From positions 1 through 22,554 of the forward strand of contig CAXTMV010000061.1 in NCBI GenBank assembly GCA_964245425.1: DNA of 22,554 nt, written 5' to 3'. Within the stretch, counting starts at the first letter, position 1, and each line of letters opens with the position of its first letter. The position numbers were made by a program, and so were the translations under genes. The notes under the pieces were generated by a model. That model searched no databases. It saw only the letters and a list, made by a program, of their open reading frames with translations, and was not told where the DNA came from. Source of the stretch: JACMLD01 sp964245425. GTDB taxonomy: Bacteria > Bacteroidota > Bacteroidia > Chitinophagales > Chitinophagaceae. Positions 1 to 6,807 of this stretch are shown piece after piece.

Positions 1-353
1 CAACCGATTATAGTAAGGTTCATTTTTTGCGTGGGCGGCAAAGCACCAATGCCAGCGGCGAAGCGGCTTTCCACTCTATCTATCCGGGCTGGTACCCGGG
101 CCGGGCGCCGCATATTCATGTGCATGTATACCAGGCTTCCGGGCATTCGCTGCTGGTTACACAGGTTGCCTTTCCGGAAGAGATTTGTAAAACGGTATAC
201 CGGCAAGGGGTATACGCTGCACATGGATTGCCCGATACCAGCAATACTACAGATAATGTTTTTAATGACAGTATTGCCAATGAACTGGCAACTGTTACCG
301 GTAATGCCACAGAGGGCTATGTATTAAAACACGCTATTTATGTGAAGGCATAA
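1..353 (+). CDS. Intradiol ring-cleavage dioxygenase, C-terminal part (5' end outside window)
   Basis: The reading frame is open from base 3 and ends at TAA 351-353; the start lies upstream of the window. The visible part contains YPGWYPGRAPHIHVHVY, the signature of the intradiol dioxygenase family (catechol 1,2-dioxygenase, protocatechuate 3,4-dioxygenase). In that family the Tyr of the WYPGR segment and the two His of HIH are Fe(III) ligands, and the Arg helps bind the catecholic substrate. These enzymes open an aromatic ring between the two hydroxyl-bearing carbons using O2. The C-terminal tail (TGNATEGYVLKHAIYV) resembles the standalone dioxygenase-like proteins common in Bacteroidota, whose substrates are mostly unknown. 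The next gene is convergent and ends 21 bp away. The family call is firm; the substrate is not known, and the missing N-terminus prevents a check for a signal peptide. Confidence 0.88.
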   Translation, partial: TDYSKVHFLRGRQSTNASGEAAFHSIYPGWYPGRAPHIHVHVYQASGHSLLVTQVAFPEEICKTVYRQGVYAAHGLPDTSNTTDNVFNDSIANELATVTGNATEGYVLKHAIYVKA

Positions 354-374
354 ATAAAGACGGATGGCAGGATC

Positions 375-1178
375 TTATTTTGCCGTTAGCCTGAATTTTT
401 GTTTAAAGTCTATTTCAGTAAACAGGTAACTCCTGTCTGTTGGGTAAACCCCGTTCTCCGATGCACCGGCACTGCGGCCATTTCTTTTTCCGCCGCCTTT
501 ACCACCCTTGCCTACCAGGTCGCGGCCATCCGGGTCGCCATGATAGGCTGGTTTTTTTAACGGGTGCACCGTCATGCCCAGGGTCATTTCTTCGTGCAGG
601 GCGGCATTGTTATCCGGGAACAATTCCTTTAAAGGAATGGCCAGTTCAAAAATTATCTCTTGCGAGCTGTCGGTACCAATGCCAATGATCATTCCATTGT
701 TGTTCTGCAAGGCAATATCGCCATTGGCCGATACAAAACCGCTGGTCTTTACCGATTGTACGCTTAGTTTGTAAAGGGCCACCTGGCTTTTAAAAGCGGC
801 ACTTTCAACCTGTGTAACGCCTTCGTCTTTGCCGGGCTCGCTGATGGCTGGTACGCCCGGAAATGCAATGCTGGTTTCAAATCTTTTTTTCTTTTCCTTA
901 GAAGACAGGGCAATACGCCAGCCGGCTTTCATCAGTTTGGTTACTTTTCTTTCATCGTTGTTGGTGATGCAGAGATAAAGATAGTTGCTGTCGTTGGCCA
1001 TGGTAAAAAAAAGGCCTGTAATAGCATCATATAAATTCAAAGGCTTTTTCCATTCACTGTTATTGCCGTCGGCAATTATTTTTTTAGCCGGCCAACGGGC
1101 TTCCGATATGCCATCCTGGGCGAGCCCGCTGCCGGAAAAAAAGAACAGGAACAAGGCGCCATACCATATTTTCTGCAT
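375..1178 (-). CDS. Secreted CBM9-like / DOMON-like beta-sandwich protein
   Basis: A 267-residue protein starting at ATG 1178. Residues 1-20 (MQKIWYGALFLFFFSGSGLA) form a Sec signal peptide with likely cleavage after LA, so it should be periplasmic or surface exposed. The segment around residues 30-75 (IIADGNNSEWKK, then NLYDAITGLFFTMANDSNYLYLCI) has the layout of the carbohydrate-binding module family 9-like fold: a DG..EW strand, then an exposed strand followed by YLYL. Residues around 175-205 (IIFELAIPLKELFP, LGMTVHP) fit the later strands of this fold. Near the C-terminus, about residues 221-240, is a Gly/Lys-rich stretch (GKGGKGGGKRNGR) that looks like a flexible loop. No catalytic motif is visible. 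The ligand is unknown; proteins of this type occur in Bacteroidota as orphan exported proteins. It lies 195 bp downstream of the aldo/keto reductase on the same strand. Confidence 0.6.
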   Translation of the reverse strand: MQKIWYGALFLFFFSGSGLAQDGISEARWPAKKIIADGNNSEWKKPLNLYDAITGLFFTMANDSNYLYLCITNNDERKVTKLMKAGWRIALSSKEKKKRFETSIAFPGVPAISEPGKDEGVTQVESAAFKSQVALYKLSVQSVKTSGFVSANGDIALQNNNGMIIGIGTDSSQEIIFELAIPLKELFPDNNAALHEEMTLGMTVHPLKKPAYHGDPDGRDLVGKGGKGGGKRNGRSAGASENGVYPTDRSYLFTEIDFKQKFRLTAK

Positions 1179-1193
1179 GCTGCATCAATTATA

Positions 1194-1221
1194 CAACAGG
1201 GCAGGTGGCCTGTTCCTGTTG
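1194..1221. repeat. Inverted repeat upstream of the CBM9-like gene
   Basis: CAACAGG (1194-1200) and CCTGTTG (1215-1221) are perfect 7-bp inverted arms around a 14-bp spacer, which carries an additional CCTGTT copy at 1209-1214. The element lies 15-43 bp upstream of the CBM9-like start codon at 1178. It could be a leader hairpin or an operator. No protein is known to bind it and no promoter was identified here. Confidence 0.35.
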
Positions 1222-1373
1222 ACGTGTATAAAAGCGGAAGGTAGCCGATCTTACTGTTAAAAGATCGCAAATACAGGAACCCGTTTCCAGCATCGGTTTA
1301 TCTGCCAGGCAAAATAGGATCTCAGAAGAGGCTGCTGTATAGGGGGATAAAAAACTGTCTGCAGGTGGTTGCT

Positions 1374-2264
1374 CTACTCTCCTCTTGAAGCGGCGTACAG
1401 TTCATACCAGTCCTGCCGGTCCAACTCAATGCTGAAAGCGTTTACAATATTCCGGATGCGTTGTTCATTGGTAGTGCCAATCAATGGAAGGGCGCCGAAT
1501 CTTACCAGCCATGCCACTGCAATGGATTCTATATCCGCATGGTATTTTTGGGCGATGTCGACCAGTTTGCGGCGAACCCTGATGGCATCTTCATCTGTAC
1601 CCGTTGCAATGCGGCCACCAGCTAGCGGCGCGGAAGCAAGGGGGCGCATATAGCGTTGTTTGATATAGTCTACCTGGCCATTGTCGAGCGCCGTGGTATT
1701 GAGCAGGTTCAGCTCAATATGATTGGTTACAATAGGTACCCTTAAATAGGAAGCCAGCAACTGGTGCTGGAAGACAGAGAAATTGGTAACACCAATATTT
1801 TTTACTTTACCGGAATCTTTTAGCTGCGACAGGGTTAACGCGGTTTCTTCCAGGCTCGACAAAGGATCAAGGTGGTCCAGCAGGAAAATATCAATATAAT
1901 CCGTTTTAAGTTTGCGCAGGGAATTGTCTACGCTGGTAAGAATATGCTCACGCGAGGTATCATAATGCTTCACCCGAACGCTGGGCTGACTGGCATCGGG
2001 TAGTCGGAGACCACATTTAGTGAACAGCACAATGTCTTCCCGTTTAAAAGATTTTGCGCGGATAAGGTTGCCAAATATTTCTTCGCACTGGTAGGAACCA
2101 TAAATATCCGCATGATCAAATGTGTTAATGCCCAGCTCCAGGCAAAGATTAACAATCTTTTCCATGGAAGCCTGTGTATCCCTTGCTTCAGTGGTCCACC
2201 TGTAAAAACCATAAATAGCCGGCGATACTTTAGGCCCGGAATCGCTTAAATAGATCTTTTGCAT
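1374..2264 (-). CDS. Aldo/keto reductase, YdhF-like
   Basis: A 296-residue cytoplasmic oxidoreductase of the NADPH-dependent aldo/keto reductase superfamily, with the usual length for the single-domain TIM barrel. The catalytic tetrad can be placed: Asp50 and Tyr55 in FDHADIYGSY, Lys83 in LFTKCG, and His131 in LLDHLDP. The C-terminal cofactor-binding part is seen as APLAGGRIATG, IAVAWLVRFGALPLIGTTNEQRI and the closing NAFSIELDRQDWYEL. The IDIFLLDHLDPL segment and overall order resemble the E. coli YdhF group of poorly characterised reductases. The ATG at 2264 gives a natural N-terminus (MQKIYLSDSGPKVSP). The substrate is unknown. A dyad containing a -7-like box about 119 bp upstream may control it. 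Confidence 0.88.
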   Translation of the reverse strand: MQKIYLSDSGPKVSPAIYGFYRWTTEARDTQASMEKIVNLCLELGINTFDHADIYGSYQCEEIFGNLIRAKSFKREDIVLFTKCGLRLPDASQPSVRVKHYDTSREHILTSVDNSLRKLKTDYIDIFLLDHLDPLSSLEETALTLSQLKDSGKVKNIGVTNFSVFQHQLLASYLRVPIVTNHIELNLLNTTALDNGQVDYIKQRYMRPLASAPLAGGRIATGTDEDAIRVRRKLVDIAQKYHADIESIAVAWLVRFGALPLIGTTNEQRIRNIVNAFSIELDRQDWYELYAASRGE

Positions 2265-2377
2265 GGAAACAGTTTAACGTGATAAACGGACTTTCTTCCG
2301 GACATCAAAATTAACCGGTTCGGGCTGATAAACAGCAATATTTTCCGTTTAAACATTCCAAGGACAACATTTTTATT

Positions 2378-2396
2378 GTCTACAAATTTAGTAGAC
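2378..2396 (-). promoter_or_regulatory. Dyad operator overlapping a -7 box facing the aldo/keto reductase
   Basis: On the minus strand the site reads GTCTACTAAATTTGTAGAC: perfect 6-bp arms GTCTAC/GTAGAC with 8 of 9 symmetric positions pairing overall. Its core TAAATTTG (2390-2383) matches the Bacteroidota -7 consensus TAnnTTTG exactly and points toward the aldo/keto reductase, 119 bp away. No clear TTG -33 element is present at the usual spacing. A TAC...GTA dyad over a promoter is the arrangement used by BlaI/MecI/CopY-type repressors (established knowledge); whether such a repressor acts here is inference. The window contains no such regulator gene. Confidence 0.4.
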
Positions 2397-2401
2397 TTTT
2401 T

Positions 2402-2416
2402 GAAACGAATAGTTTC
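2402..2416. repeat. Second short inverted repeat next to the 2378-2396 dyad
   Basis: GAAAC (2402-2406) and GTTTC (2412-2416) are perfect 5-bp arms around GAATA, followed on the + strand by a T run (2417-2422). It starts only 5 bp after the first dyad, which is itself followed by TTTTT. On the + strand the pair looks like two weak tandem hairpins with T tracts; on the - strand it lies where a -33 region would be. The function is undetermined. Confidence 0.3.
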
Positions 2417-2513
2417 TTTTTTGTGGATGCTGCTTATTGCCGTGGCAGACTGTTTAAAAATCAGTAAGTTTACATGCCGGTGCAGCCTGCCTGGGTAAAG
2501 AAAATTTATTTAT

Positions 2514-2891
2514 ATGAAAAAATTTCTCCGGATGGCTCTGCTGTTGTTGCTGCCTGCCTGCTGCATGGCGCAACAAAAACGGGCATTGCCCGTAAATGAA
2601 TTTGAAAAAGCCATACAGGGCAAAAAAGTTCAGCTGGTAGATGTAAGAACCCCGTCCGAATTTATCAACGGCCATATAAAAAACGCCCTGAATGCCGACT
2701 GGCAGAATGAAGAAAAATTTGCCGAAGCGTCAAAAAAGCTGGATAAAAATGCACCTGTATACCTGTATTGCCTGAGTGGTGTACGAAGCGGAAAGGCAGC
2801 CGACTGGCTGGCAGCCAACGGGTTTAAAGAAGTGGTCAACCTGGAGGGCGGTATAAAAGCTTGGAAAGCCGCAGATAAAAAAGTAGAGTAG
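2514..2891 (+). CDS. Exported single-domain rhodanese-like protein
   Basis: A 125-residue protein with an N-terminal export signal (MKKFLRMALLLLLPACCMAQ). It may be cleaved by signal peptidase I after MA, or be lipidated at Cys16 in LPAC; the sequence does not decide. The rest is one rhodanese domain: strand and loop VQLVDVRTPSEFINGHIKNALN (about 39-60), active-site loop CLSGVRS (86-92) with catalytic Cys86, and closing motif VVNLEGGIKAWK (107-118). Such domains carry persulfide sulfur on the Cys, and periplasmic versions are implicated in sulfur transfer or redox housekeeping. The start is set by ATG 2514 behind an A-rich leader (GTAAAGAAAATTTATTTAT). It stands alone, with convergent genes downstream and a divergent gene upstream. 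The family is certain; the physiological sulfur donor and acceptor are unknown. Confidence 0.9.
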   Translation: MKKFLRMALLLLLPACCMAQQKRALPVNEFEKAIQGKKVQLVDVRTPSEFINGHIKNALNADWQNEEKFAEASKKLDKNAPVYLYCLSGVRSGKAADWLAANGFKEVVNLEGGIKAWKAADKKVE

Positions 2892-2899
2892 GGGGCCTG

Positions 2900-2928
2900 G
2901 CGGGTGCTTTACCGCACGTTTTCTTTTT
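2900..2928 (+). terminator. Possible intrinsic terminator of the rhodanese gene
   Basis: Nine bases after the stop, GCGG(G)T (2900-2905) can pair with ACCGC (2911-2915) around a GCTTT loop with one bulged G. It is followed by ACG and the T-rich tract TTTTCTTTTT (2919-2928). The stem is short, so the call is tentative. Confidence 0.38.
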
Positions 2929-3058
2929 GCTGGTATAAGTGGCTTTTTTGGCCGATAAGATAGTGCAGCTGCTTCAGTCTACAACAGAAAAAATCAAAAA
3001 ATACCGGCTTTTATTATGCTGGCAATAGGTGCTTTTTCATTGCTACACTACTTCTTTC

Positions 3059-3589
3059 TTACTGACCGGTTTTTATAAGGGCTGCGTATATATTTCCCGT
3101 ATGATAAAGCGAAAGTATTGTTTGTAGTTGTACAAAAGACGGGTAACCGGCTTTTGCGAACAATGCCTGTAGCGATGCGCAACCAACGGGGTAAGGTACC
3201 CAGGGATTGGCAGTGTCCGTATCGTATTCTACCACCAGGAACAGGCCACCGGTAACCAGTTGTTTGGCAACAGTGGTTATAAAATGTGCCTTATTGGCCA
3301 CAAAATGCAGTGAGTTGGCCATCAGTATGCCGTTCAGCTGGTTAAATGGGAGTATGTGGTGCACAAAATCCAATTGCTTTGTATAGATCGAAATATGTTG
3401 TGGGAGGGGATGTCGCTGCAGCGTTACCGGTAATTTGTCGATGGCATGAATGATACCGCCTTTCTGTAATAAGCCAGCCAGTGCATAGGTAAAAAGGCCG
3501 TCGCCACAACCCAGATCAGCCCATTGGGGCTTAGGTTGTTGCGTAATTGCGGGGTGCTGGATCAGCCCAATGGCATCCTGGAGTTTCAT
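3059..3589 (-). CDS. Small class I SAM-dependent methyltransferase
   Basis: A 176-residue protein with a Rossmann-type methyltransferase core. Motif I is QWADLGCGDGLFTYALA (residues 22-38, with the GxGxG-like loop), followed by the acidic end of strand 2 (IHAIDKLP, Asp51). Strand 4 is LNGILMANSLHFVANKAHFI, and the post-motif segment GGLFLVVEYDTD resembles methyltransferase motif III. It is shorter than the usual 200-250 residues because almost nothing precedes motif I, though the ATG at 3589 is well placed. It is the last gene of the minus-strand run, 76 bp after the VOC gene, so co-transcription is plausible. The methyl acceptor cannot be predicted. Methyltransferases of this size act on small molecules or on proteins. 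Confidence 0.78.
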   Translation of the reverse strand: MKLQDAIGLIQHPAITQQPKPQWADLGCGDGLFTYALAGLLQKGGIIHAIDKLPVTLQRHPLPQHISIYTKQLDFVHHILPFNQLNGILMANSLHFVANKAHFITTVAKQLVTGGLFLVVEYDTDTANPWVPYPVGCASLQALFAKAGYPSFVQLQTILSLYHTGNIYAALIKTGQ

Positions 3590-3665
3590 GGAAACTGTTT
3601 TAAGGGGTGGCGGTACATACGATTCAATCGGACATTTTATTTTTCAGCAGCAATCAAACGTGCGG

Positions 3666-4076
3666 CTATTTCTTTTCCCCCAATGAAAACCAGTTGCCTG
3701 AATCGTCTTTGAAAAGCGCTTCAAAACCATAGAATTCTTTGGTAGGCGGTTTTGTAAATTCAACCCCTTTTGCTGTCAGCTCCTCGTAAGTGGCCAGCAG
3801 ATCGTTGCAGGCAAAAACGGCGAAGCCAAAGGTGCCACTGCTGACCAGTGTACGCATGGCAGCGGCGGCTTCTTTTTTGAACATCATACCTTCCTCGATG
3901 GCCATCAGGGTTATCTCCAGGTCCGGCTGTTCCGGCGGACAAACAGTCAGCCATCTTTTTCCGGGCCCCATGCTGGCATCTGTATGAACGGTGAAGCCAA
4001 GCTTGTTTACATAAAAATCATGGGCGCTGTTTTGGTCGAGCACAAAAATGCTCACATGATTTATTCTCGTGATCAT
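3666..4076 (-). CDS. VOC-superfamily (glyoxalase/bleomycin-resistance-like) protein
   Basis: A 136-residue protein with the two beta-alpha-beta-beta-beta modules of the vicinal oxygen chelate fold. Module one opens with ITRINHVSIFVLDQNSAHDFYVNKLGF (residues 2-28), the typical H-V-x-[IL]-x-V-x-D segment plus the FY..LGF helix. Module two contains FGFAVFACNDLLATYEELTAKG and ends GFEALFKDDSGNWFSLGE, the usual acidic ligand strand. The frame is open upstream to 4175, but the ATG at 4076 starts exactly where the family starts and is preceded by an A-rich AAAGAAAT, so it is preferred. It lies 55 bp downstream of the AraC-type gene. Family members include glyoxalases, dioxygenases and antibiotic-binding proteins. 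This one is closest in style to the small uncharacterised PhnB/YycE-like proteins; its substrate is unknown. Confidence 0.85.
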   Translation of the reverse strand: MITRINHVSIFVLDQNSAHDFYVNKLGFTVHTDASMGPGKRWLTVCPPEQPDLEITLMAIEEGMMFKKEAAAAMRTLVSSGTFGFAVFACNDLLATYEELTAKGVEFTKPPTKEFYGFEALFKDDSGNWFSLGEKK

Positions 4077-4131
4077 ATTATTTCTTTTGTTTGATGAATT
4101 TACAAACATCCTGTATACAAAGCATATCCGC

Positions 4132-4572
4132 TTATTGGAAATTGCTATTCTCTGTAGATCCGATTTTTTCCGCAAAGCAGCCGGGAACGTATTTCAGGGG
4201 TTGTAACAGCCAGTCTGCCTGTACAGCCAGCTGTTGCCGGCGGTATTCCGCTGGGGTACAACCGTTCTTTTTTTTGAACAGGGTTGTAAAAGAAGGAAGG
4301 CTTTCAAACCCGCAGGCATAACAGGCAGCAGCAATCGAAATATCCGACTGCAACAACTGTTTTGCTTTTTCGAGGCGTACGCCAACCAGGTATTGATGGG
4401 GTGTCTGGCCGTATATTTTTTTAAACAGCCGCAAGAAATGAAAACGTGAAAAATGGGCTTCGTCAGCAATGGCATCCAGGTTGATGGCATCGTCAAAATG
4501 CAGGTCTATAAAAAGCTTGGCCTGTACCAGGCGGCGGTACAGGTAAATACCAGGATAGGAACTGTTGTTCAT
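4132..4572 (-). CDS. AraC-family transcriptional regulator, DNA-binding domain only
   Basis: A 146-residue protein made almost wholly of an AraC/XylS DNA-binding domain. The first helix-turn-helix is at about residues 28-52 (DAINLDAIADEAHFSRFHFLRLFKK). The linking helix carries the PHQYLVGVRLEKAKQLL signature (58-74). The second helix-turn-helix is at about 76-100 (DISIAAACYACGFESLPSFTTLFKK) and ends GCTPAEYRRQQ. There is no N-terminal ligand-binding domain, so signal input must come from abundance or a partner. The last ~30 residues (VQADWLLQPLKYVPGCF...) are not part of the usual fold. Its start codon lies 6 bp after the Gfo/Idh/MocA stop, and the VOC gene follows 55 bp later. The pairing with a VOC protein suggests it controls its own cluster (inference). 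Confidence 0.87.
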   Translation of the reverse strand: MNNSSYPGIYLYRRLVQAKLFIDLHFDDAINLDAIADEAHFSRFHFLRLFKKIYGQTPHQYLVGVRLEKAKQLLQSDISIAAACYACGFESLPSFTTLFKKKNGCTPAEYRRQQLAVQADWLLQPLKYVPGCFAEKIGSTENSNFQ

Positions 4573-4578
4573 GACCGG

Positions 4579-5676
4579 TTATATTTCAACGCGTTTTCCG
4601 GTGGCAGCCGACTGGTGGATGGCTTCTACAATGCGGATATCACGCAGGCCTTCTCCACCGGGTACCAGCATAGGTTTTCGCTGCATAATGGACAGGGCGT
4701 CATCATCCATTTGTTTGGCCTGCTGCCAGGGTACTTCGTAAGCGGTATTGATCGGGCCCAGCGGACTGGTTCCATTGAGCCCGTTATAACCGGAATAAGG
4801 CGCCAGCCGGATATCTCCTTTTTCGCAGCTGATATTCATAAAATTGACGTTTTCGCCGAAAGTGCTTTTTATATCGGCCACAACGCCCCCCGGAAATTCC
4901 AGTCTTGCCATCATGGTTTCATCCAGCCCGTCTTTATAAATGTCTGGCCGGGTGGTGGATGTTTGTGCGTTTACAATGGCAATGGGTTCAAGACCGGTAC
5001 CCAGGCGGGCGCCTTGTATGGCGTATACGCCCATATCGTAGGATACCCCGCCGCCCATTTCGCGCTTTTGTTTCCAGTGGTTCGTGCGGTCATCGCGGTA
5101 ACCGGCCGCACAAATCACTGTTTTAACTTTGCCCAGCAATTGTTCTTTTACAATGCGCGTGTATTGCTGGGTGTTAGGTTCGTGGTGAAGCCGGTACCCG
5201 ATGGCGAGGGAGCGTCTATGCTTGTTACAGGCATCTATCATTTCCTGGCATTCCTTAACAGTCAGGGCCATGGGCTTTTCGCACCATACCTCTTTGCCGG
5301 CCGCCGCAGCACGTATCACGTATTCGTGGTGCATGGAAGGGGGTAAAACAATATAGACAACATCTATATCGGGGTTGTTGGCAATGCTGTCAAAATTCTG
5401 GTAGTTATAAATATTCTTTTCCGGCAGGTTGTACTTTGCTTTCCAGGCAACGGCTTTGGAAGCTGTACCGGTTACAATACCTGCCAGGTAACAATGCCGG
5501 GTTTGCTGCAAGGCGGGCGCTAGTAAGTCGGTGCTGTAATAACCCAGTCCAACCAGTGCAACACCCAACTTCTCTTTCTTACGGGGCTGCTTCAGTAACA
5601 AACCTGGCGAAAAGGCAAGGGCGGCGCCACCCAGGGCCAGGGTCTTTAATGCCTCTCTTCTTGATGATGCATGCAT
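4579..5676 (-). CDS. Tat-exported Gfo/Idh/MocA-family oxidoreductase
   Basis: A 365-residue NAD(P)-dependent oxidoreductase. The chosen ATG at 5676 gives an N-terminus with a twin-arginine signal (SSRREALKTLALGGAALA, residues 4-21). An open frame continues to 5736, but the extra residues precede the Tat motif and look non-coding. The nucleotide-binding strand is VALVGLGYYSTDLL (about 39-52), where the third glycine of GxGxxG is replaced by Ser. The family's catalytic EKP triad is at 133-135 (EVWCEKPMAL), and the C-terminal sheet domain contains GGGVSYDMGVYAIQGARL. The organisation resembles glucose-fructose oxidoreductase, a periplasmic, Tat-exported relative that keeps its cofactor tightly bound. 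The sugar or polyol substrate is unknown. It lies 84 bp after the YitT gene and 6 bp before the AraC-type gene. Confidence 0.9.
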   Translation of the reverse strand: MHASSRREALKTLALGGAALAFSPGLLLKQPRKKEKLGVALVGLGYYSTDLLAPALQQTRHCYLAGIVTGTASKAVAWKAKYNLPEKNIYNYQNFDSIANNPDIDVVYIVLPPSMHHEYVIRAAAAGKEVWCEKPMALTVKECQEMIDACNKHRRSLAIGYRLHHEPNTQQYTRIVKEQLLGKVKTVICAAGYRDDRTNHWKQKREMGGGVSYDMGVYAIQGARLGTGLEPIAIVNAQTSTTRPDIYKDGLDETMMARLEFPGGVVADIKSTFGENVNFMNISCEKGDIRLAPYSGYNGLNGTSPLGPINTAYEVPWQQAKQMDDDALSIMQRKPMLVPGGEGLRDIRIVEAIHQSAATGKRVEI

Positions 5677-5727
5677 CGGTCGCTTTTTTTTAGTAAAGGA
5701 AATAGTTGGTTCCCTGAAGGTAGCAAA

Positions 5728-5744
5728 TACCGGCAAGTACCGGC
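5728..5744. repeat. Short direct repeat upstream of the Gfo/Idh/MocA gene
   Basis: TACCGGC occurs at 5728-5734 and again at 5738-5744, a 10-bp phase, in the 84-bp gap between the YitT gene and the Gfo/Idh/MocA start at 5676. Same-face spacing is compatible with a regulator site, such as an AraC-type half-site pair, but the repeat is short and may be chance. Confidence 0.22.
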
Positions 5745-5760
5745 TGGTGAGCGGCTTTAT

Positions 5761-6723
5761 TTAATGCAGCCTTCTTTTTTTTATCATACCGCCCTTGGTG
5801 TCTTTTACCGAATTCCGTACAACAAATGCGTTGGGGTCTATCCGTTCAATGGCAGCATTCAGCCGACTTACTTCCAGCCGGGTAACAACGGTATATACAA
5901 TATCGATATCATAGGTATCGCCGCTTTTCCCGTAACCTCTTTTCCCGCGGTATACGGTAACGCCGCGGCCCATTTCGTCTGCGATCATTTTGCGGATGGC
6001 ATCGTTTTTAACCGATATAATGGTAACGCCTGTGTATTCTTCAATGCCTTCAATAATAAAATCGATCGTTTTTGAGGCGGCCAGGTAAGTTAGCATCGAG
6101 TACAGGGCGGTTTCTACCGACAGCAGCAGGGCCGCCGCCAAAAAAACAAAAAGGTTGAAGCCCAGTACAATGTCGCCGATGGTAAGGCTTGTTTTACGAC
6201 TGATAAAAATGGCCAGTACTTCGGTGCCATCCAGTACCGCGCCTCCGCGCACAGAAAGCCCGATGCCGGCACCCAGGAAGAAGCCGCCAAAGACGGCCAC
6301 CAGCAATTTGTCGTGGGTGACTTCCGGAAAGTGAAAGAAAGCCGTACACAAGGCAAGGCCTATAATGGAGAGCGCGGCTTTTACAGCAAAAACCTTGTCT
6401 ATTACAATAAAACCCAATAATACAAACGGGATATTGATAACGATTAAGACCAGCGCGAGGTGCCAGGAAGCCAGTTCCGAGATCATCAGCGCGATGCCTG
6501 TTGCACCACCGTCTATAAACTTACTGGGCAGCAAAAAACTCTCCAGTCCAAAACCGGCACAGCCAATGCCCGCGCAGATGAACATGACATCTTTCAGTTG
6601 TCGCCATACATACAAACGCAGCTGCCGCCAGCCACGGGCCAGTTCAAAAGCAGACAAAGGCTCGGCCTTATTTCTTTTGCGGTAAAGGGTGTTGGTAATA
6701 ATTTTAGATAAGAGGCTGTTCAT
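5761..6723 (-). CDS. YitT family membrane protein (DUF161 + DUF2179)
   Basis: A 320-residue inner-membrane protein. The first ~50 residues are a basic cytoplasmic leader. They are followed by five or six hydrophobic helices, including VMFICAGIGCAGFGLESFLLPS, the family signature FIDGGATGIALMISEL, LALVLIVINIPFVLLGF and LLVAVFGGFFLGAGIGLSVRGG. The last ~80 residues are the soluble DUF2179 domain (VTIISVKNDAIRKMIADEM, GVTVYRGKRGY, DIVYTVVTRLEVSRLNAAIERIDPNAFVVRN), which has a PII-like alpha/beta look. ATG 6723 is preferred over an upstream TTG at 6756. YitT proteins are widespread and some are proposed transporters, but no substrate is established. It is divergent from the APC permease with 84 bp between start codons, so the two may share a control region. 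Confidence 0.9.
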   Translation of the reverse strand: MNSLLSKIITNTLYRKRNKAEPLSAFELARGWRQLRLYVWRQLKDVMFICAGIGCAGFGLESFLLPSKFIDGGATGIALMISELASWHLALVLIVINIPFVLLGFIVIDKVFAVKAALSIIGLALCTAFFHFPEVTHDKLLVAVFGGFFLGAGIGLSVRGGAVLDGTEVLAIFISRKTSLTIGDIVLGFNLFVFLAAALLLSVETALYSMLTYLAASKTIDFIIEGIEEYTGVTIISVKNDAIRKMIADEMGRGVTVYRGKRGYGKSGDTYDIDIVYTVVTRLEVSRLNAAIERIDPNAFVVRNSVKDTKGGMIKKRRLH

Positions 6724-6807
6724 AAAACGGAAGATACTAAAAGCTGTTGCTTTCAAGATAAAACACGGCGGTAACTATTACGGCAGTTTCCTATCTTCAG
6801 CAGCAAT

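Noticed and set aside
4453..5346. A 297-codon open frame on the + strand
   Set aside because: It is antisense to the well-supported Gfo/Idh/MocA and AraC genes, has no recognisable domain or plausible leader, and its apparent length follows from the codon bias of the real genes.
6724..6807. Search for a promoter between the YitT and APC genes
   Set aside because: A TTG-N17-TATCTTCC arrangement exists on the minus strand, but the -7 box has two mismatches at the most conserved positions, so it is not listed.
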